Assembly: GCA_036567965.1 (NCBI GenBank)
Contig: DATCTN010000030.1
Span: 231,845 to 295,844, forward strand
DNA length: 64,000 nucleotides
Source: Candidatus Kryptoniota bacterium
Lineage (GTDB): Bacteria; Bacteroidota; Ignavibacteria; Kryptoniales; JAKASW01
Direction: 5' to 3'
The notes beneath the pieces are model-generated. The model made no database searches, was not told the DNA's origin, and saw nothing but the letters and a program-made list of their open reading frames with translations. The translations under genes and the position numbers were made by a program. This document shows, in pieces, positions 36,014-45,561 of this stretch (positions are counted from its first letter, which is position 1; every line of letters begins with the position of its first letter).

Positions 36014-37200
36014 ATATTTCAGATCGATCTTCTTCTCAAAATCCCGTCAGGGTTCCCGCATCTTATTCGAAAATCGGTCAGGTTCTATTGTTCGTCGGCA
36101 TCGTTCTGACTGTCGTCTCGTTTGTCTCAAACCTGAAACACGCGTTCTTCGGATTGATTATGACATTGACCTACGTGACGACGATTGGAATCGGCGCTTT
36201 TTTCTGGGTTGGAGTGGAGTATGTGAGCTCGGCAATCTGGAGTACCCCGATGAGGAGACCATTTGAATTCCTGGCGGGCGTGATACCTTACTTGATTTTC
36301 CTTGCACTCCCGCTTCTATTCAATATCGGGACTGTCTTCGAGTGGGCCCACCGAGGAGCGTTCAAAAGTGATCCGTCGATGCTTCTCAGGGCTCCTTATC
36401 TTAACGTCCCGTTTTTTGTCGTTCGAGCTGTCATCGTTTTTGCGGTCTGGCTTCTGTTTTACTTTCTGGTAATACGCAACTCAAAACTACAGGACAAATC
36501 CCGGGACCAGAACCTGACAACCAAGAATATCAGGCTGTCTGCCGCTTTCATGCCGATCTTTGCGTTGACGATCACGGTTTTTGCTATCGACTGGTTGATG
36601 AGCCTTGTACCTGATTGGTTCTCGACAATTTTTGGAGTCTATCTCTTTGCGGGCTCCGCGGTCGCATCGATGGCGTTTGCAACTCTCCTTATCGTTTTGT
36701 TAAATGAAAAAAATAATTTTCCGGTTAAGCTGACTCCCGATCATTATTACAACCTGGGCGCGCTTCTATTTGCGTTCTTAAATTTTTGGGCGTATATAGG
36801 TTTCAGCCAGTTCATGCTGCAATGGTACGGGAATCTGAGGGAAGAGACGTTGTGGTTCATACCGAGAATCCACGGCAGCTGGGCGATTGTATCCATCGTG
36901 CTTGTATTGTTCCAATTCATAGTGCCGTTCTTCGCGCTCATTACGCGCGATTCAAAGATGAATCCGAAGCGGCTTGTGTTCATGTCCATCTGGCTTCTCG
37001 TCGCGCACGCAATCGACATTTACTGGATGGTAATGCCTGTATACAATACCTCTTCGGCGACCTTCGGTTGGAGTGAAATTGCTTTCCCGGTCCTTTCGGT
37101 TGGAATAATTCTCACTGTTTTCGGACTGAAAGGACGGAAGAATAACCTCGTTCCGGTGGGCGATCCGAAGCTGAAGAGGGGGCTGGAGTTTCATATTTGA
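36010..37200 (+). CDS. actF: Alternative complex III subunit F, NrfD-like membrane protein
   Basis: 396 residues, about ten helices. A second, smaller NrfD-like subunit, with segments FWVGVEYVSSAIWSTPMRRP and FLNFWAYIGFSQFMLQWYGN typical of ActF. Starts four bases before the end of the fused actDE (ATGA), so coupled. Completes the quinol-oxidising complex. Confidence 0.93.
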   Translation: MNISDRSSSQNPVRVPASYSKIGQVLLFVGIVLTVVSFVSNLKHAFFGLIMTLTYVTTIGIGAFFWVGVEYVSSAIWSTPMRRPFEFLAGVIPYLIFLALPLLFNIGTVFEWAHRGAFKSDPSMLLRAPYLNVPFFVVRAVIVFAVWLLFYFLVIRNSKLQDKSRDQNLTTKNIRLSAAFMPIFALTITVFAIDWLMSLVPDWFSTIFGVYLFAGSAVASMAFATLLIVLLNEKNNFPVKLTPDHYYNLGALLFAFLNFWAYIGFSQFMLQWYGNLREETLWFIPRIHGSWAIVSIVLVLFQFIVPFFALITRDSKMNPKRLVFMSIWLLVAHAIDIYWMVMPVYNTSSATFGWSEIAFPVLSVGIILTVFGLKGRKNNLVPVGDPKLKRGLEFHI

Positions 37201-37280
37201 GAAAGCAGGACAGCAGGTCAAATGGTCAGCAGCAAATACGAAATTGATAATGGATCGATGATGAAAAAGGAAGAACCAGA

Positions 37281-38267
37281 GTGAGCATCGAGAACAGGGA
37301 ACATGAAGCCGAGCGCGAGAGGCAGTCAGTCTTTGTTAGGAAAGTTTGGCTCTCACCTCTTTTCTATGTTTACTTCTTGAGCGTGTTGACGGCGCTCGGG
37401 ATGCTGTACATCCACCGTGAAAATATGGTGAACCGTAATTCTATTTCGCCCGATATCGCCGTCGATTCATTATACAACGCGCCCATCGACAGCATGCCTC
37501 CCGGTCCAGCAAGCTCGGGTACCAAGATCGACTTGTCCACTCTCCTCCAACCATCCAAGCCCCAGCTTGATAAGGGCGGACAACTATTCAAGGTCGATTG
37601 CTCGCCTTGCCATGGACTCGGTGGAAAGGGGGATGGTCCGGCGTCTGCATCTTTAAATCCCAAGCCGCGTGATTTCCAGTCGAGCACCGGGTGGAAAAAC
37701 GGACGACTTCTCTCGCAGATGTTCAAAACCGTTTCGGAGGGTATTCCGGGAAGTGCGATGGTTTCCTTTGCGGGAAGCCTTCCCGCAAGCGACCGGCTCG
37801 CAATCATCGATTATATCAGATCTTCCTTCGGAGAATTTCCGAAAGATACGCCTGAGCAGCTCGAAGCTATGAACAAGACTTACCACCTCGAAAAGGTTCA
37901 GGCTCCGGCTATTCACATAACCGTAAACGACGCCGTGAGGCAAATCGAAGAAAGTGCGATCCCACAGGTTCGGACTGCGACCGCTGTAATGGCGTACGTC
38001 TCTGTACATCCGGCTGACGACGGCAGCAAGATATTCAATGGAGTTGTAGCTGACAAACGACGAGCCCTCGACATGCTGGCCGGCTCCGGGTTCTGGAGCA
38101 AAAGTCAGTCTGATTTTGTTAACATAGTTACACAAGATGCGGTACAGAATGGATTCGATCCGAAGGTTGCACAACTTAATACACAGCAGATGCAGATTCT
38201 CTACAATTATCTCAAAGCCCTTTTTTCAAATCAAAATCTTTCTGGAAGTCAAGATGCGAAAGGTTAA
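37281..38267 (+). CDS. Membrane-anchored monohaem cytochrome c
   Basis: 328 residues. An N-terminal helix (~24-43) anchors a periplasmic domain; haem motif CSPCH at 107-111 in a class I cytochrome c setting (LDKGGQLFKVDCSPCHGLGGKGDGP), with SAMVSF as the likely Met ligand. The last ~130 residues are unassigned and helical. GTG 37281 follows AAGGAAG. The place between actF and sco suggests an electron shuttle from complex III to the oxidase. Confidence 0.85.
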   Translation: MSIENREHEAERERQSVFVRKVWLSPLFYVYFLSVLTALGMLYIHRENMVNRNSISPDIAVDSLYNAPIDSMPPGPASSGTKIDLSTLLQPSKPQLDKGGQLFKVDCSPCHGLGGKGDGPASASLNPKPRDFQSSTGWKNGRLLSQMFKTVSEGIPGSAMVSFAGSLPASDRLAIIDYIRSSFGEFPKDTPEQLEAMNKTYHLEKVQAPAIHITVNDAVRQIEESAIPQVRTATAVMAYVSVHPADDGSKIFNGVVADKRRALDMLAGSGFWSKSQSDFVNIVTQDAVQNGFDPKVAQLNTQQMQILYNYLKALFSNQNLSGSQDAKG

Positions 38268-39069
38268 GTCCGGAACCATTCCCCAACTTTCTGCTGTCGT
38301 GGTCCTCACGATACTTTTCAACGGCATGTCGGTATTTGCCGAGGTGCCGCCCAAGCATACTGAAGTTGGGATCGATGAGAAACTCGGGGAGACAATTCCG
38401 CTTAATCTCTCATTTACTGACGAGCGCGGCCAGGCAATAACTCTCCGTCAGATCGCTGATGGAAAACCGCTCATCATCGACATGGCATACTACACATGTC
38501 CCGGGATTTGCGACAATGTGCTCGCAGGGCTGGCGGATGTCCTCGACAGGGTAAACGCTGAACCCGGAAAGGACTACCGAGTCGCAACAATCAGTTTCGA
38601 TCCGGATGATAAACCGGACGTCGCTTCCGCTAAGAAGGAACAATACTGGGGACTCATGAAGAGATCTTTTCCTTCAAGCGATTGGAGATTTCTTACTGGC
38701 GACAGCGCTACGATTCACACGTTGACAAACGCTCTGGGGTTCTACTTCAAGCGGGATGAGCACTTGAAGTTCACGCATCCCACAGCACTGATCGTGGTGG
38801 ACAAGGAAGGCAAACTCATCAGGTATATCCAGGGAACCACGTTCACGCCTGTAGACTTAAAGATGGCACTGATGGAAGCGAACGCGGGCACGCCAGAGAA
38901 GATCATAAGCAGTGTCCTGGCCGTTTGCTTCAGTCACGATCCGCAGAGCAACCAGCTCGTTTTCAACATAATGCAGATAGTCGGAGTGAGCACCCTCGTG
39001 TTTCTGGCAGGGTTTATCATCTTCCTGAAATCAAAAAAGAAAGTTGGAAGGACCAAGGTGTTAAGTTAA
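38254..39069 (+). CDS. SCO1/SenC/PrrC copper chaperone
   Basis: 271 residues, thioredoxin-like. Copper motif C82-x3-C86 (YYTCPGICDN) and distant H175 (KFTHPTALIVVD) are the SCO ligands needed for loading CuA. The N-terminus has a signal-like helix (~11-29); a C-terminal helix (~245-262) followed by lysines is less common in SCO. ATG 38254 overlaps the cytochrome gene by 14 nt; an upstream start at 38137 is rejected. Stop and the ctaD start share one base. Confidence 0.92.
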   Translation: MRKVKSGTIPQLSAVVVLTILFNGMSVFAEVPPKHTEVGIDEKLGETIPLNLSFTDERGQAITLRQIADGKPLIIDMAYYTCPGICDNVLAGLADVLDRVNAEPGKDYRVATISFDPDDKPDVASAKKEQYWGLMKRSFPSSDWRFLTGDSATIHTLTNALGFYFKRDEHLKFTHPTALIVVDKEGKLIRYIQGTTFTPVDLKMALMEANAGTPEKIISSVLAVCFSHDPQSNQLVFNIMQIVGVSTLVFLAGFIIFLKSKKKVGRTKVLS

Positions 39070-40694
39070 TGGCAGATGTAGCATTACGCCCTCAGGACGT
39101 TGCGGAAGGATATCTTAGGAACGAGGGGAAGAGAAAGGGAATCGCCGCCTGGATTTTTTCCACAGATCATAAGCGAATTGGAATTCTCTATCTGATTTCA
39201 CTCTTCACATTCTTCAGCGTCGGCGTGATCCTCGGAGTCCTGATGAGACTCGAGATGCTTCAGCCGGGTGGTAAACTTTTCGACGCGCAGGATTACAACG
39301 CCCTCTTCACTCTCCATGGCGTGATCATGATATTCCTGTTCGTGATCCCCGGGATACCTGCCACGCTTGGAAACTTCTTCCTTCCCCTCCAGATCGGCGC
39401 GAGAGATGTTGCTTTTCCGAGGTTGAATCTTTTATCGTGGTACCTGTATGTAACAGGCGCCATTGTAATTCTCCTTTCACTATTTCAGCACGGTCTTCCC
39501 GATACAGGCTGGACATTTTACATTCCATACAGTGTGCGAACCGGCACCGATGTCACAATGGCGGTATTTGGTGTGTTCATTCTTGGATTCTCGTCGATAC
39601 TGACCGGGATGAATTTCCTGACAACGATCCACCGGCTGCGAGCTCCGGGAATGACGTTCTTCAAGATGCCGCTGTTTGTCTGGGCATTGTATGCCACAGC
39701 CTGGATCCAGGTGATAGCGACTCCGGTTCTGGCTATCACTCTCCTGCTCATTATTGTCGAAAGGATTTTTGGCGTCGGAATATTCGACCCCTCAAAAGGC
39801 GGAGATCCGGTACTGTACCAGCATATGTTCTGGATATACTCTCACCCGGCGGTATACATAATGATCCTTCCGCCGATGGGTGTCGTCTCTGAAATAATCG
39901 CGACATTTTCTCACAGAACGATTTTCGGATACAAGATGGTCGCGATGTCGAGTCTCGCGATAGCCTTTATAGGTTATCTCGTATGGGGCCACCACATGTT
40001 CATTGCAGGTATGACGACAACCGCCGATTTCGTCTTCTCGCTTCTTACCTTTCTGGTCGCGATTCCCAGCGGGATCAAAGTATTTAACTGGGTCGCGACG
40101 ATGTACAAGGGTTCGATCGATCTGCAGCCGCCCTTTCTCTATACGATGGCGTTCGTGTTCCTCTTTTCGATCGGAGGATTGACCGGGCTCGTGCTCGGCT
40201 CGCTCGCAACGGACCAGCACGTAACCGCCACTTATTTTGTCGTCGGGCATTTCCATTATATAATCTTCGGCGGCGGCGTGTTCATCTTTTTCGGCGCGTT
40301 GCATTACTGGCTCCCGAAAATGTTTGGCAGGATGTACAGCAGGAAGATCGCGAACTGGGCTCTCGGGATCCTGTTCGTTGGATTCAATATGCTCTATTTC
40401 CCGATGCTGGTTCTCGGTTACGAGGGAATGCCGCGGAGATATTTTACATATCTCATCCAGTACGAAACATGGCAGCGGATTTCGGTCGTCGGCTCGTGGA
40501 TACTCGTCACCGGACTGATACTCATGTTCGTGAATCTCATCCACGGGATCTTCCGCGGAGAGAGATGCGGCGATAACCCATGGGGTGGTACAACTCTCGA
40601 GTGGACGATCCCGTCGCCGCCGCCGACTGAAAACTTCGAGCATATTCCGGTGATTACACATGAACCCTATTATCATCCGGAGGCGGACAATTGA
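39069..40694 (+). CDS. ctaD: Cytochrome c oxidase subunit I, A2 type
   Basis: 541 residues, 12 helices. Haem and CuB ligands: LHGVIM (haem a His), YSHPAVY (CuB His259 with Tyr263 cross-link), GHHMF (CuB His pair) and VGHFHYIIFG (haem a3 and a). The motif is Y257-S258-H-P rather than the HPEVY of A1 oxidases, so proton delivery uses the Tyr/Ser path of the A2 (Rhodothermus caa3-like) subfamily. Reduces O2 to water and pumps protons. Starts at the shared base of the SCO stop; ends TTGA with ctaE. Confidence 0.96.
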   Translation: MADVALRPQDVAEGYLRNEGKRKGIAAWIFSTDHKRIGILYLISLFTFFSVGVILGVLMRLEMLQPGGKLFDAQDYNALFTLHGVIMIFLFVIPGIPATLGNFFLPLQIGARDVAFPRLNLLSWYLYVTGAIVILLSLFQHGLPDTGWTFYIPYSVRTGTDVTMAVFGVFILGFSSILTGMNFLTTIHRLRAPGMTFFKMPLFVWALYATAWIQVIATPVLAITLLLIIVERIFGVGIFDPSKGGDPVLYQHMFWIYSHPAVYIMILPPMGVVSEIIATFSHRTIFGYKMVAMSSLAIAFIGYLVWGHHMFIAGMTTTADFVFSLLTFLVAIPSGIKVFNWVATMYKGSIDLQPPFLYTMAFVFLFSIGGLTGLVLGSLATDQHVTATYFVVGHFHYIIFGGGVFIFFGALHYWLPKMFGRMYSRKIANWALGILFVGFNMLYFPMLVLGYEGMPRRYFTYLIQYETWQRISVVGSWILVTGLILMFVNLIHGIFRGERCGDNPWGGTTLEWTIPSPPPTENFEHIPVITHEPYYHPEADN

Positions 40695-41329
40695 GCCAGC
40701 TTAGTGAATCGATTCACCCTGCCGTCGCTCACGAGGCGCATCATAAAGATATCGAAGGCGCAAAAATGGGGATGTGGCTCTTCCTCCTGACAGAGCTGCT
40801 CCTTTTCGCGGGGCTGTTCCTCGTATATTCCGTCTACCGATATCTCCACTCGGCAGATTTTCACAAAGCAGGACTCGAAACTCACACTCTGCTCGGCACG
40901 CTGAACACAATGGTGCTTCTCACCAGCAGTTTAACCATGGTCCTCTCGATTGCCGCTATTCAGCGCGGGAAGAAATGGCTGTCGGCAGGATTCCTGTCAT
41001 CGACCATTCTCCTTGGCTTCGTGTTTCTGATCGTAAAATATTTCGAGTGGACATCCGAAATTGCGAAGGGCATCTATCCCGCGTCGCCGGTTCTGTTGAG
41101 CAGGAGTAACGGCGAGATTCTCTTTTTCGGTCTCTACTACACGATGACGGGTCTTCACGGACTTCATGTAATCGCCGGGATGATAGTGCTGAGCTTCATG
41201 CTTGTATTCCTGCTCAGGAACAAGATCACCAGCAACGATTTCATTAAACTCGAGAACGCAGGATTATACTGGCACCTTGTCGATATCATCTGGATTTTCC
41301 TTTTCCCACTTTTCTATTTGATCAACTGA
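40691..41329 (+). CDS. ctaE: Cytochrome c oxidase subunit III
   Basis: 212 residues with five predicted helices, KMGMWLFLLTELLLFAGLFL and YYTMTGLHGLHVIAGM being typical of subunit III; conserved Glu residues are in the helices. TTG 40691 overlaps the ctaD stop (TTGA); the alternative ATG at residue 25 would remove the cytoplasmic leader. Accessory core subunit, stabilises the catalytic core. Confidence 0.92.
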   Translation: MSQLSESIHPAVAHEAHHKDIEGAKMGMWLFLLTELLLFAGLFLVYSVYRYLHSADFHKAGLETHTLLGTLNTMVLLTSSLTMVLSIAAIQRGKKWLSAGFLSSTILLGFVFLIVKYFEWTSEIAKGIYPASPVLLSRSNGEILFFGLYYTMTGLHGLHVIAGMIVLSFMLVFLLRNKITSNDFIKLENAGLYWHLVDIIWIFLFPLFYLIN

Positions 41330-41338
41330 GGATTGTGA

Positions 41339-41638
41339 ATGGAATCTCACGAAACCAAGAAGCATTCTGAACCAATTAATTATGGAACATACATTCTCGT
41401 GTGGCTCGCCCTCATCGCGCTTACCGCTACGACGGCGGTCGTCTCAGGAATAAATCTCGCCGCATTCACTGTCGTCGTGGCACTTCTGATCGCTTTATCG
41501 AAAGCCTCACTTGTGGTGAATATTTTTATGCATATAAAATTTGAGGAGAAGATATTCAAAGTATTTCTTGCCATTGCCGGATTCACCTTGATTGTGATTT
41601 TCTCTCTCACGTTTTCTGATATGTTTTTCAGGAGGTGA
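41339..41638 (+). CDS. ctaF: Cytochrome c oxidase subunit IV (CtaF-like)
   Basis: 99 residues with three hydrophobic stretches (INYGTYILVWLALIALTATT and onward), matching prokaryotic cytochrome oxidase subunit IV. The pattern SKASLVVNIFMHIKFE is characteristic. Placed between subunits III and II, as an assembly or stability subunit. Confidence 0.88.
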   Translation: MESHETKKHSEPINYGTYILVWLALIALTATTAVVSGINLAAFTVVVALLIALSKASLVVNIFMHIKFEEKIFKVFLAIAGFTLIVIFSLTFSDMFFRR

Positions 41639-41645
41639 GGCCCTA

Positions 41646-42287
41646 ATGCTTCCGGATGCACAACACCACGCCCTCGCTGTAGACGATATCATGAAGTTTA
41701 TCGTGGTGACGGACGTGATACTCCTGGTACTCGTCGTGGGCGTAATGCTTTATTTCGCGTACAAGTACAACAAGAAGCGACACCCACGCGCCGTAAACAT
41801 CCGAGAGAATGTACCACTCGAAGTAATCTGGACTGTCGTTCCGATCGGACTGGTCATGGTGATGTTCTATTTCGGTTGGGAGGGGTATCTGCAGACGCTG
41901 ATAGTCCCGAGTAACGCCATGCCGGTGAAAGTCATCGCGAGACAGTGGAACTGGAGTTTCCAGTATGAAAACGGGAAGACCTCCGATACACTTTATCTCC
42001 CTCAAGGTCGTCCGGTCAAGTTCCTCATGACTTCCCTCGACGTCATCCATGGATTTTATATACCTGCTTTTCGTGAGAAACAAGATGTCCTCCCGGGACG
42101 GGTCAGGGAAATGGTGTTGTATCCCGAGGAGACCGGGACATACGAGATCACATGCAGCATGTACTGCGGGCTCAACCACGCATTAATGGCCACGAAAATG
42201 GTCGTGATGCCTGCGGGCCAGTTTGACAAATGGATAATAAAGGGCGTACCTCAAACTCCTGTCGTAAATGCAGCGGCAGGTAAGTAG
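41646..42287 (+). CDS. ctaC: Cytochrome c oxidase subunit II with CuA domain
   Basis: 213 residues: two helices (15-40, 59-80) and a periplasmic cupredoxin. Aromatic entry patch RQWNWSFQY; CuA ligands H135 (DVIHGFY), C170, C174, H178 and M181. The position between the cysteines that is normally Glu is Met172 (CSMYC); that residue ligates through its backbone carbonyl, so function may be kept. No cytochrome c domain is fused, unlike many caa3 enzymes, so a separate cytochrome must donate. Accepts electrons from cytochrome c. Confidence 0.94.
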   Translation: MLPDAQHHALAVDDIMKFIVVTDVILLVLVVGVMLYFAYKYNKKRHPRAVNIRENVPLEVIWTVVPIGLVMVMFYFGWEGYLQTLIVPSNAMPVKVIARQWNWSFQYENGKTSDTLYLPQGRPVKFLMTSLDVIHGFYIPAFREKQDVLPGRVREMVLYPEETGTYEITCSMYCGLNHALMATKMVVMPAGQFDKWIIKGVPQTPVVNAAAGK

Positions 42288-42290
42288 GCG

Positions 42291-43262
42291 ATGAGCGTGG
42301 CAGAACCCAATCAGCGAGCGATCGCAGATACGATCGAGCGTGATTACAATACGAGAACTATCGTTGCCAATTCGCTCTTAAGTTCAGGAAGACTGCGCGA
42401 GCTTGTCGATGCGTTTCTTGAGCTGATAAAAATCAGGATCACTTTTTTCGTCGGAATGTCGGCGATGTTCGGATACATTCTGGCTTCGAGCAGTTTTTCG
42501 CTCTCGTTCATCCTGCCGGTGCTCGGAATTTTTATCCTGTCGTGTGGTTCGGCCGTATTGAACCACTACCAGGAAAGACACACGGACTCTCTAATGCACC
42601 GCACGAGCAGGCGTCCTCTGCCCGCTGGAACCGTCAGACCTTCGGTGGCTCTCTGGCTAACTATTGTGCTCGCGGTTTCGGGGAGCGCGCTTGTGTACGC
42701 GACTTCAAACCTCCCCGCTCTTGGCTTTTCGCTCATGGCGTTTCTCTGGTACAACGCCATATACACGCCTCTGAAAAAAGTGACCGCCTTCGCGGTCATC
42801 CCCGGTTCTCTTGTCGGGTCTCTTCCGGTGATCGCCGGCTGGGCGGCGGCTGGAGGAAATGTCGTCGACGGCAGACTCCTCTCTGTTGCGAGCTTCTTCT
42901 TTGTCTGGCAGATTCCTCATTTCTGGCTCCTCATGGATATTTACCAGACCGATTACGAGCGCGCAGGCTTCCCGGTGATCGGCAAGTACCTGAGCAAATC
43001 TGCATTTGGGATCCTCACATTCGCCTCGATCATCGTTCTCGTGGCGTCCTCCGCCGCGTTCGTCATCTCAGGGTTGACCGGAGGTCCGGTTGTCGCACTT
43101 GCTCTCGCTTCTCTTGGTGCCTGGCTTGTTAAGGGAACGTATCAAATCGTTCCCGGAAAGGGAGACAAACGGATCGACAAGACGGCATTCCTTAAAATTA
43201 ATATTTATGTCCTCGCTGTGACACTGATCGTAATGATCGACAAAGTTTTGAGGTTCATATAA
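42291..43262 (+). CDS. ctaB: Protohaem IX farnesyltransferase (haem O synthase)
   Basis: 323 residues, UbiA-type prenyltransferase with about eight helices. Prenyl-PP motif LNHYQERHTDSLMHRTSRRP (N and Asp residues with RTxxRP) and the second, DYERAGFPV. It adds farnesyl to haem b to make haem O, precursor of haem A for subunit I. The N-terminal ~35 residues are a hydrophilic extension. It follows ctaC by 3 nt. No ctaA (haem A synthase) is in the window. Confidence 0.94.
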   Translation: MSVAEPNQRAIADTIERDYNTRTIVANSLLSSGRLRELVDAFLELIKIRITFFVGMSAMFGYILASSSFSLSFILPVLGIFILSCGSAVLNHYQERHTDSLMHRTSRRPLPAGTVRPSVALWLTIVLAVSGSALVYATSNLPALGFSLMAFLWYNAIYTPLKKVTAFAVIPGSLVGSLPVIAGWAAAGGNVVDGRLLSVASFFFVWQIPHFWLLMDIYQTDYERAGFPVIGKYLSKSAFGILTFASIIVLVASSAAFVISGLTGGPVVALALASLGAWLVKGTYQIVPGKGDKRIDKTAFLKINIYVLAVTLIVMIDKVLRFI

Positions 43263-43281
43263 TGGCGGAGGTTCGGTCTAA

Positions 43282-44682
43282 ATGAATTTTCTTTCGCGAC
43301 TCGTCATTCCAGAATCAACAGAACATCTGGCACTTCTTCGATACCTTCTCGTCGTCGTTTCGATCTTGATCGTCACGTATTCGAGTATAGCACTAATCGC
43401 ATCGACTGCTTCGGCCGTTCTCGATTCATACGGGCGAAGGAAGGGGCATGGAACGTTTTCGAGATTCGCACGCGATCTCGCCGACCTGGCTGCTCCAGGG
43501 CCGGGAGTAGTGATCTCACTCGCAGTAATTCCACTCATCACAATTATTCTGGCGTACACCCAGCTCTTTTCCGGAACTGATATCGGGATCCCGCTCTTCC
43601 TGACAGCGGCGGCAGTATTTTATTTTACGGGGTTTTACTTCTTGGTTTCTTACAAGAAGTCTTTTCACCTGGACTCCATCTACAACGCCTACGGAAAATT
43701 AGCAGGTTCTCACAGGAACGAAATTGACAGCAATGTAGCGGACGACTTCGAGGCGTTTGGGCGGAAGGCGGCCTCCGCACGCATGAGGGCGGGCCGGAGG
43801 GCGGCAATACTATTATGGATCGCTACATGGATATTCGTCGGCTCAGTTCGATATGCATTTCATCCGTCGGGGTGGGCATCGTCGGAATTCGTGACGATCC
43901 TTTTGTCGGGCGGAACATTTGTGAGTCTCCTTAACTATCTCGTATCCGCCCTCCTGATTGCAAGCGCTTCGGTCCTTTTCTTCTTCTTCAAATGGGAGAA
44001 AGGGATAGCGATTTCGGCGGACGAAGAGTACAGATCTTTCGTGAAAAGGTTGGTGCTTCCTGTCGGGCTTGTTGCCGTTGCGCTGGAGCCGGTTCTGATT
44101 TTCTTCGACATCCGGAGTCTCCCGCAGACAGGCATATCGTCTGCAACTTTCGGGCTGGCCGGAGTATCGCTGCTGTTAGCCTTCATCCTGCTCCATCTTT
44201 TTTATTCTATGATCAAAGAGTCGGATGTCAACGTCGGCCATTACATATTCGTGGGAGTCATATTGATGGTGGTCATCTGGGCAGCCAAAGACGAAATAGC
44301 TCTCAGTTACGCTACAAGGAATCATGATCAGGTGCTTGGTCAGAGATATGAGACGATGCTGGCGGAGCTGAATCCTGAGACGGCAGCACCAGTAGTTAGC
44401 GGGGAAGACATTTATAGCGGCCGCTGCAGCGCATGTCATAGATTCGATATCAGGCTTGTCGGACCACCGTACAACCAGACTCTTCCGAATTTTGTTGGGA
44501 AGATGGATTCACTCGAAGATTTTATCATGAACCCGCGCCAGGTTGTGGCGGGATATCCGCCCATGCCGAACCAGGGCTTGAAGCCGGCCGAAGTCAAGGC
44601 GGTCGCGGAATATATTATGGGCGTTTATCTGAAATCACATCCGCAAGCTGCGGGCAAGGATACGACAAAGGCTAAGATCTAA
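43282..44682 (+). CDS. Polytopic membrane protein fused to C-terminal cytochrome c
   Basis: 466 residues. About nine hydrophobic helices fill residues ~20-350. A short monohaem cytochrome c domain follows: CSACH at 382-386, with GYPPMPNQGL giving the distal Met. The membrane part is not recognised; polytopic quinol- or oxygen-reactive subunits with haem c tails exist (for example cytochrome bd-like relatives), but no diagnostic haem-b ligands are evident to me. Starts 20 nt after ctaB, and is likely a part of the same transcript. Confidence 0.75.
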   Translation: MNFLSRLVIPESTEHLALLRYLLVVVSILIVTYSSIALIASTASAVLDSYGRRKGHGTFSRFARDLADLAAPGPGVVISLAVIPLITIILAYTQLFSGTDIGIPLFLTAAAVFYFTGFYFLVSYKKSFHLDSIYNAYGKLAGSHRNEIDSNVADDFEAFGRKAASARMRAGRRAAILLWIATWIFVGSVRYAFHPSGWASSEFVTILLSGGTFVSLLNYLVSALLIASASVLFFFFKWEKGIAISADEEYRSFVKRLVLPVGLVAVALEPVLIFFDIRSLPQTGISSATFGLAGVSLLLAFILLHLFYSMIKESDVNVGHYIFVGVILMVVIWAAKDEIALSYATRNHDQVLGQRYETMLAELNPETAAPVVSGEDIYSGRCSACHRFDIRLVGPPYNQTLPNFVGKMDSLEDFIMNPRQVVAGYPPMPNQGLKPAEVKAVAEYIMGVYLKSHPQAAGKDTTKAKI

Positions 44683-44754
44683 GGCCAAACGATGAGCCGA
44701 CAGATTGATTTCGTCTGCCGGACGAGATGATATTAGTACAGGAGGAGAGGAAAA

Positions 44755-45489
44755 ATGAAAACTATCCGATTTGTCATTGCGTTGTTCTTTCTTTTATTAG
44801 GGAATGACTTGACCTTTGGCCAATCCGGTTCGATCTCAGGCACAGTGAAGTTCACAGGCACTTTGCCGGAGATGAAACCTTACAAAGTAACATACAACAT
44901 TGACGTCTGCGGCGGAGACAAGTCGCTCGACAGGCTCATCGTGGGAAGCGACAGCGGAGTCCAATATGCCTTGATCCACATCGAGGGTCTTGCCGGGAAG
45001 AAGGAAACTGTGTCTCCTTCCAAATATGTCGTCGACCAATCGGACTGTGAATACGCTCCTCATCTTCTTCTTGTCGATCATGGGGACAAGTTCACAGTAG
45101 CCAACAGCGATCCGCTGTTCCATAACGTTCACGTTTATTTCGCAGAGAATCATGCATCTGCGTTTAATATTGCAGAGCCCGTGAAGGGAATGAAGGTAGT
45201 TCAGCGCGTCAAGAAGCCGGGCATGTACCTGCTCGAATGCGATGTCCACCCGTGGATGAACTGTTATGTCTACGTTGGTGGTGACGGCTATGCAGCCATA
45301 ACAGACACATCCGGAAAATTCACGATACCCAACGTTCCTCCGGGCAAATACAAGATTACAATGTGGCATGAAGGGTGGGACACCAAGATTTCAGCGGGGA
45401 AGCCCGAATTCTCCGAACCTGTGGAGGTCACGCAAGATGTTACGGTAGTAGCGGGAAAGACCGCGACTGCAGATTTTTCTTTGAAATAA
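44755..45489 (+). CDS. Exported cupredoxin-like protein with carboxypeptidase-regulatory-like fold
   Basis: 244 residues. Signal peptide (1-22, cut near TFGQ). The first part (GSISGTVKFTG) and the last (GKFTIPNVPPGKYKITMWHEGWD) resemble a carboxypeptidase-regulatory-like sandwich; between them lies a type I copper-type site H123, C162, H165, M168 (LECDVHPWMNCYVYV). A probable periplasmic electron carrier. A strong AGGAGGAGAGG precedes ATG. Sits between cytochrome genes, fitting a blue-copper shuttle. Confidence 0.8.
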   Translation: MKTIRFVIALFFLLLGNDLTFGQSGSISGTVKFTGTLPEMKPYKVTYNIDVCGGDKSLDRLIVGSDSGVQYALIHIEGLAGKKETVSPSKYVVDQSDCEYAPHLLLVDHGDKFTVANSDPLFHNVHVYFAENHASAFNIAEPVKGMKVVQRVKKPGMYLLECDVHPWMNCYVYVGGDGYAAITDTSGKFTIPNVPPGKYKITMWHEGWDTKISAGKPEFSEPVEVTQDVTVVAGKTATADFSLK

Positions 45490-45561
45490 GAGTTAAGCGG
45501 TACACGGCGACAGTGGGTAAATAGCGAGTAGTCGCCGAATCAAGAAAAAGCCGGAGTGAAG

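Noticed and set aside
39792..40676. A 294-codon minus-strand frame antisense to ctaD
   Set aside because: Subunit I motifs fill the plus strand; the antisense frame is an artefact of codon bias.
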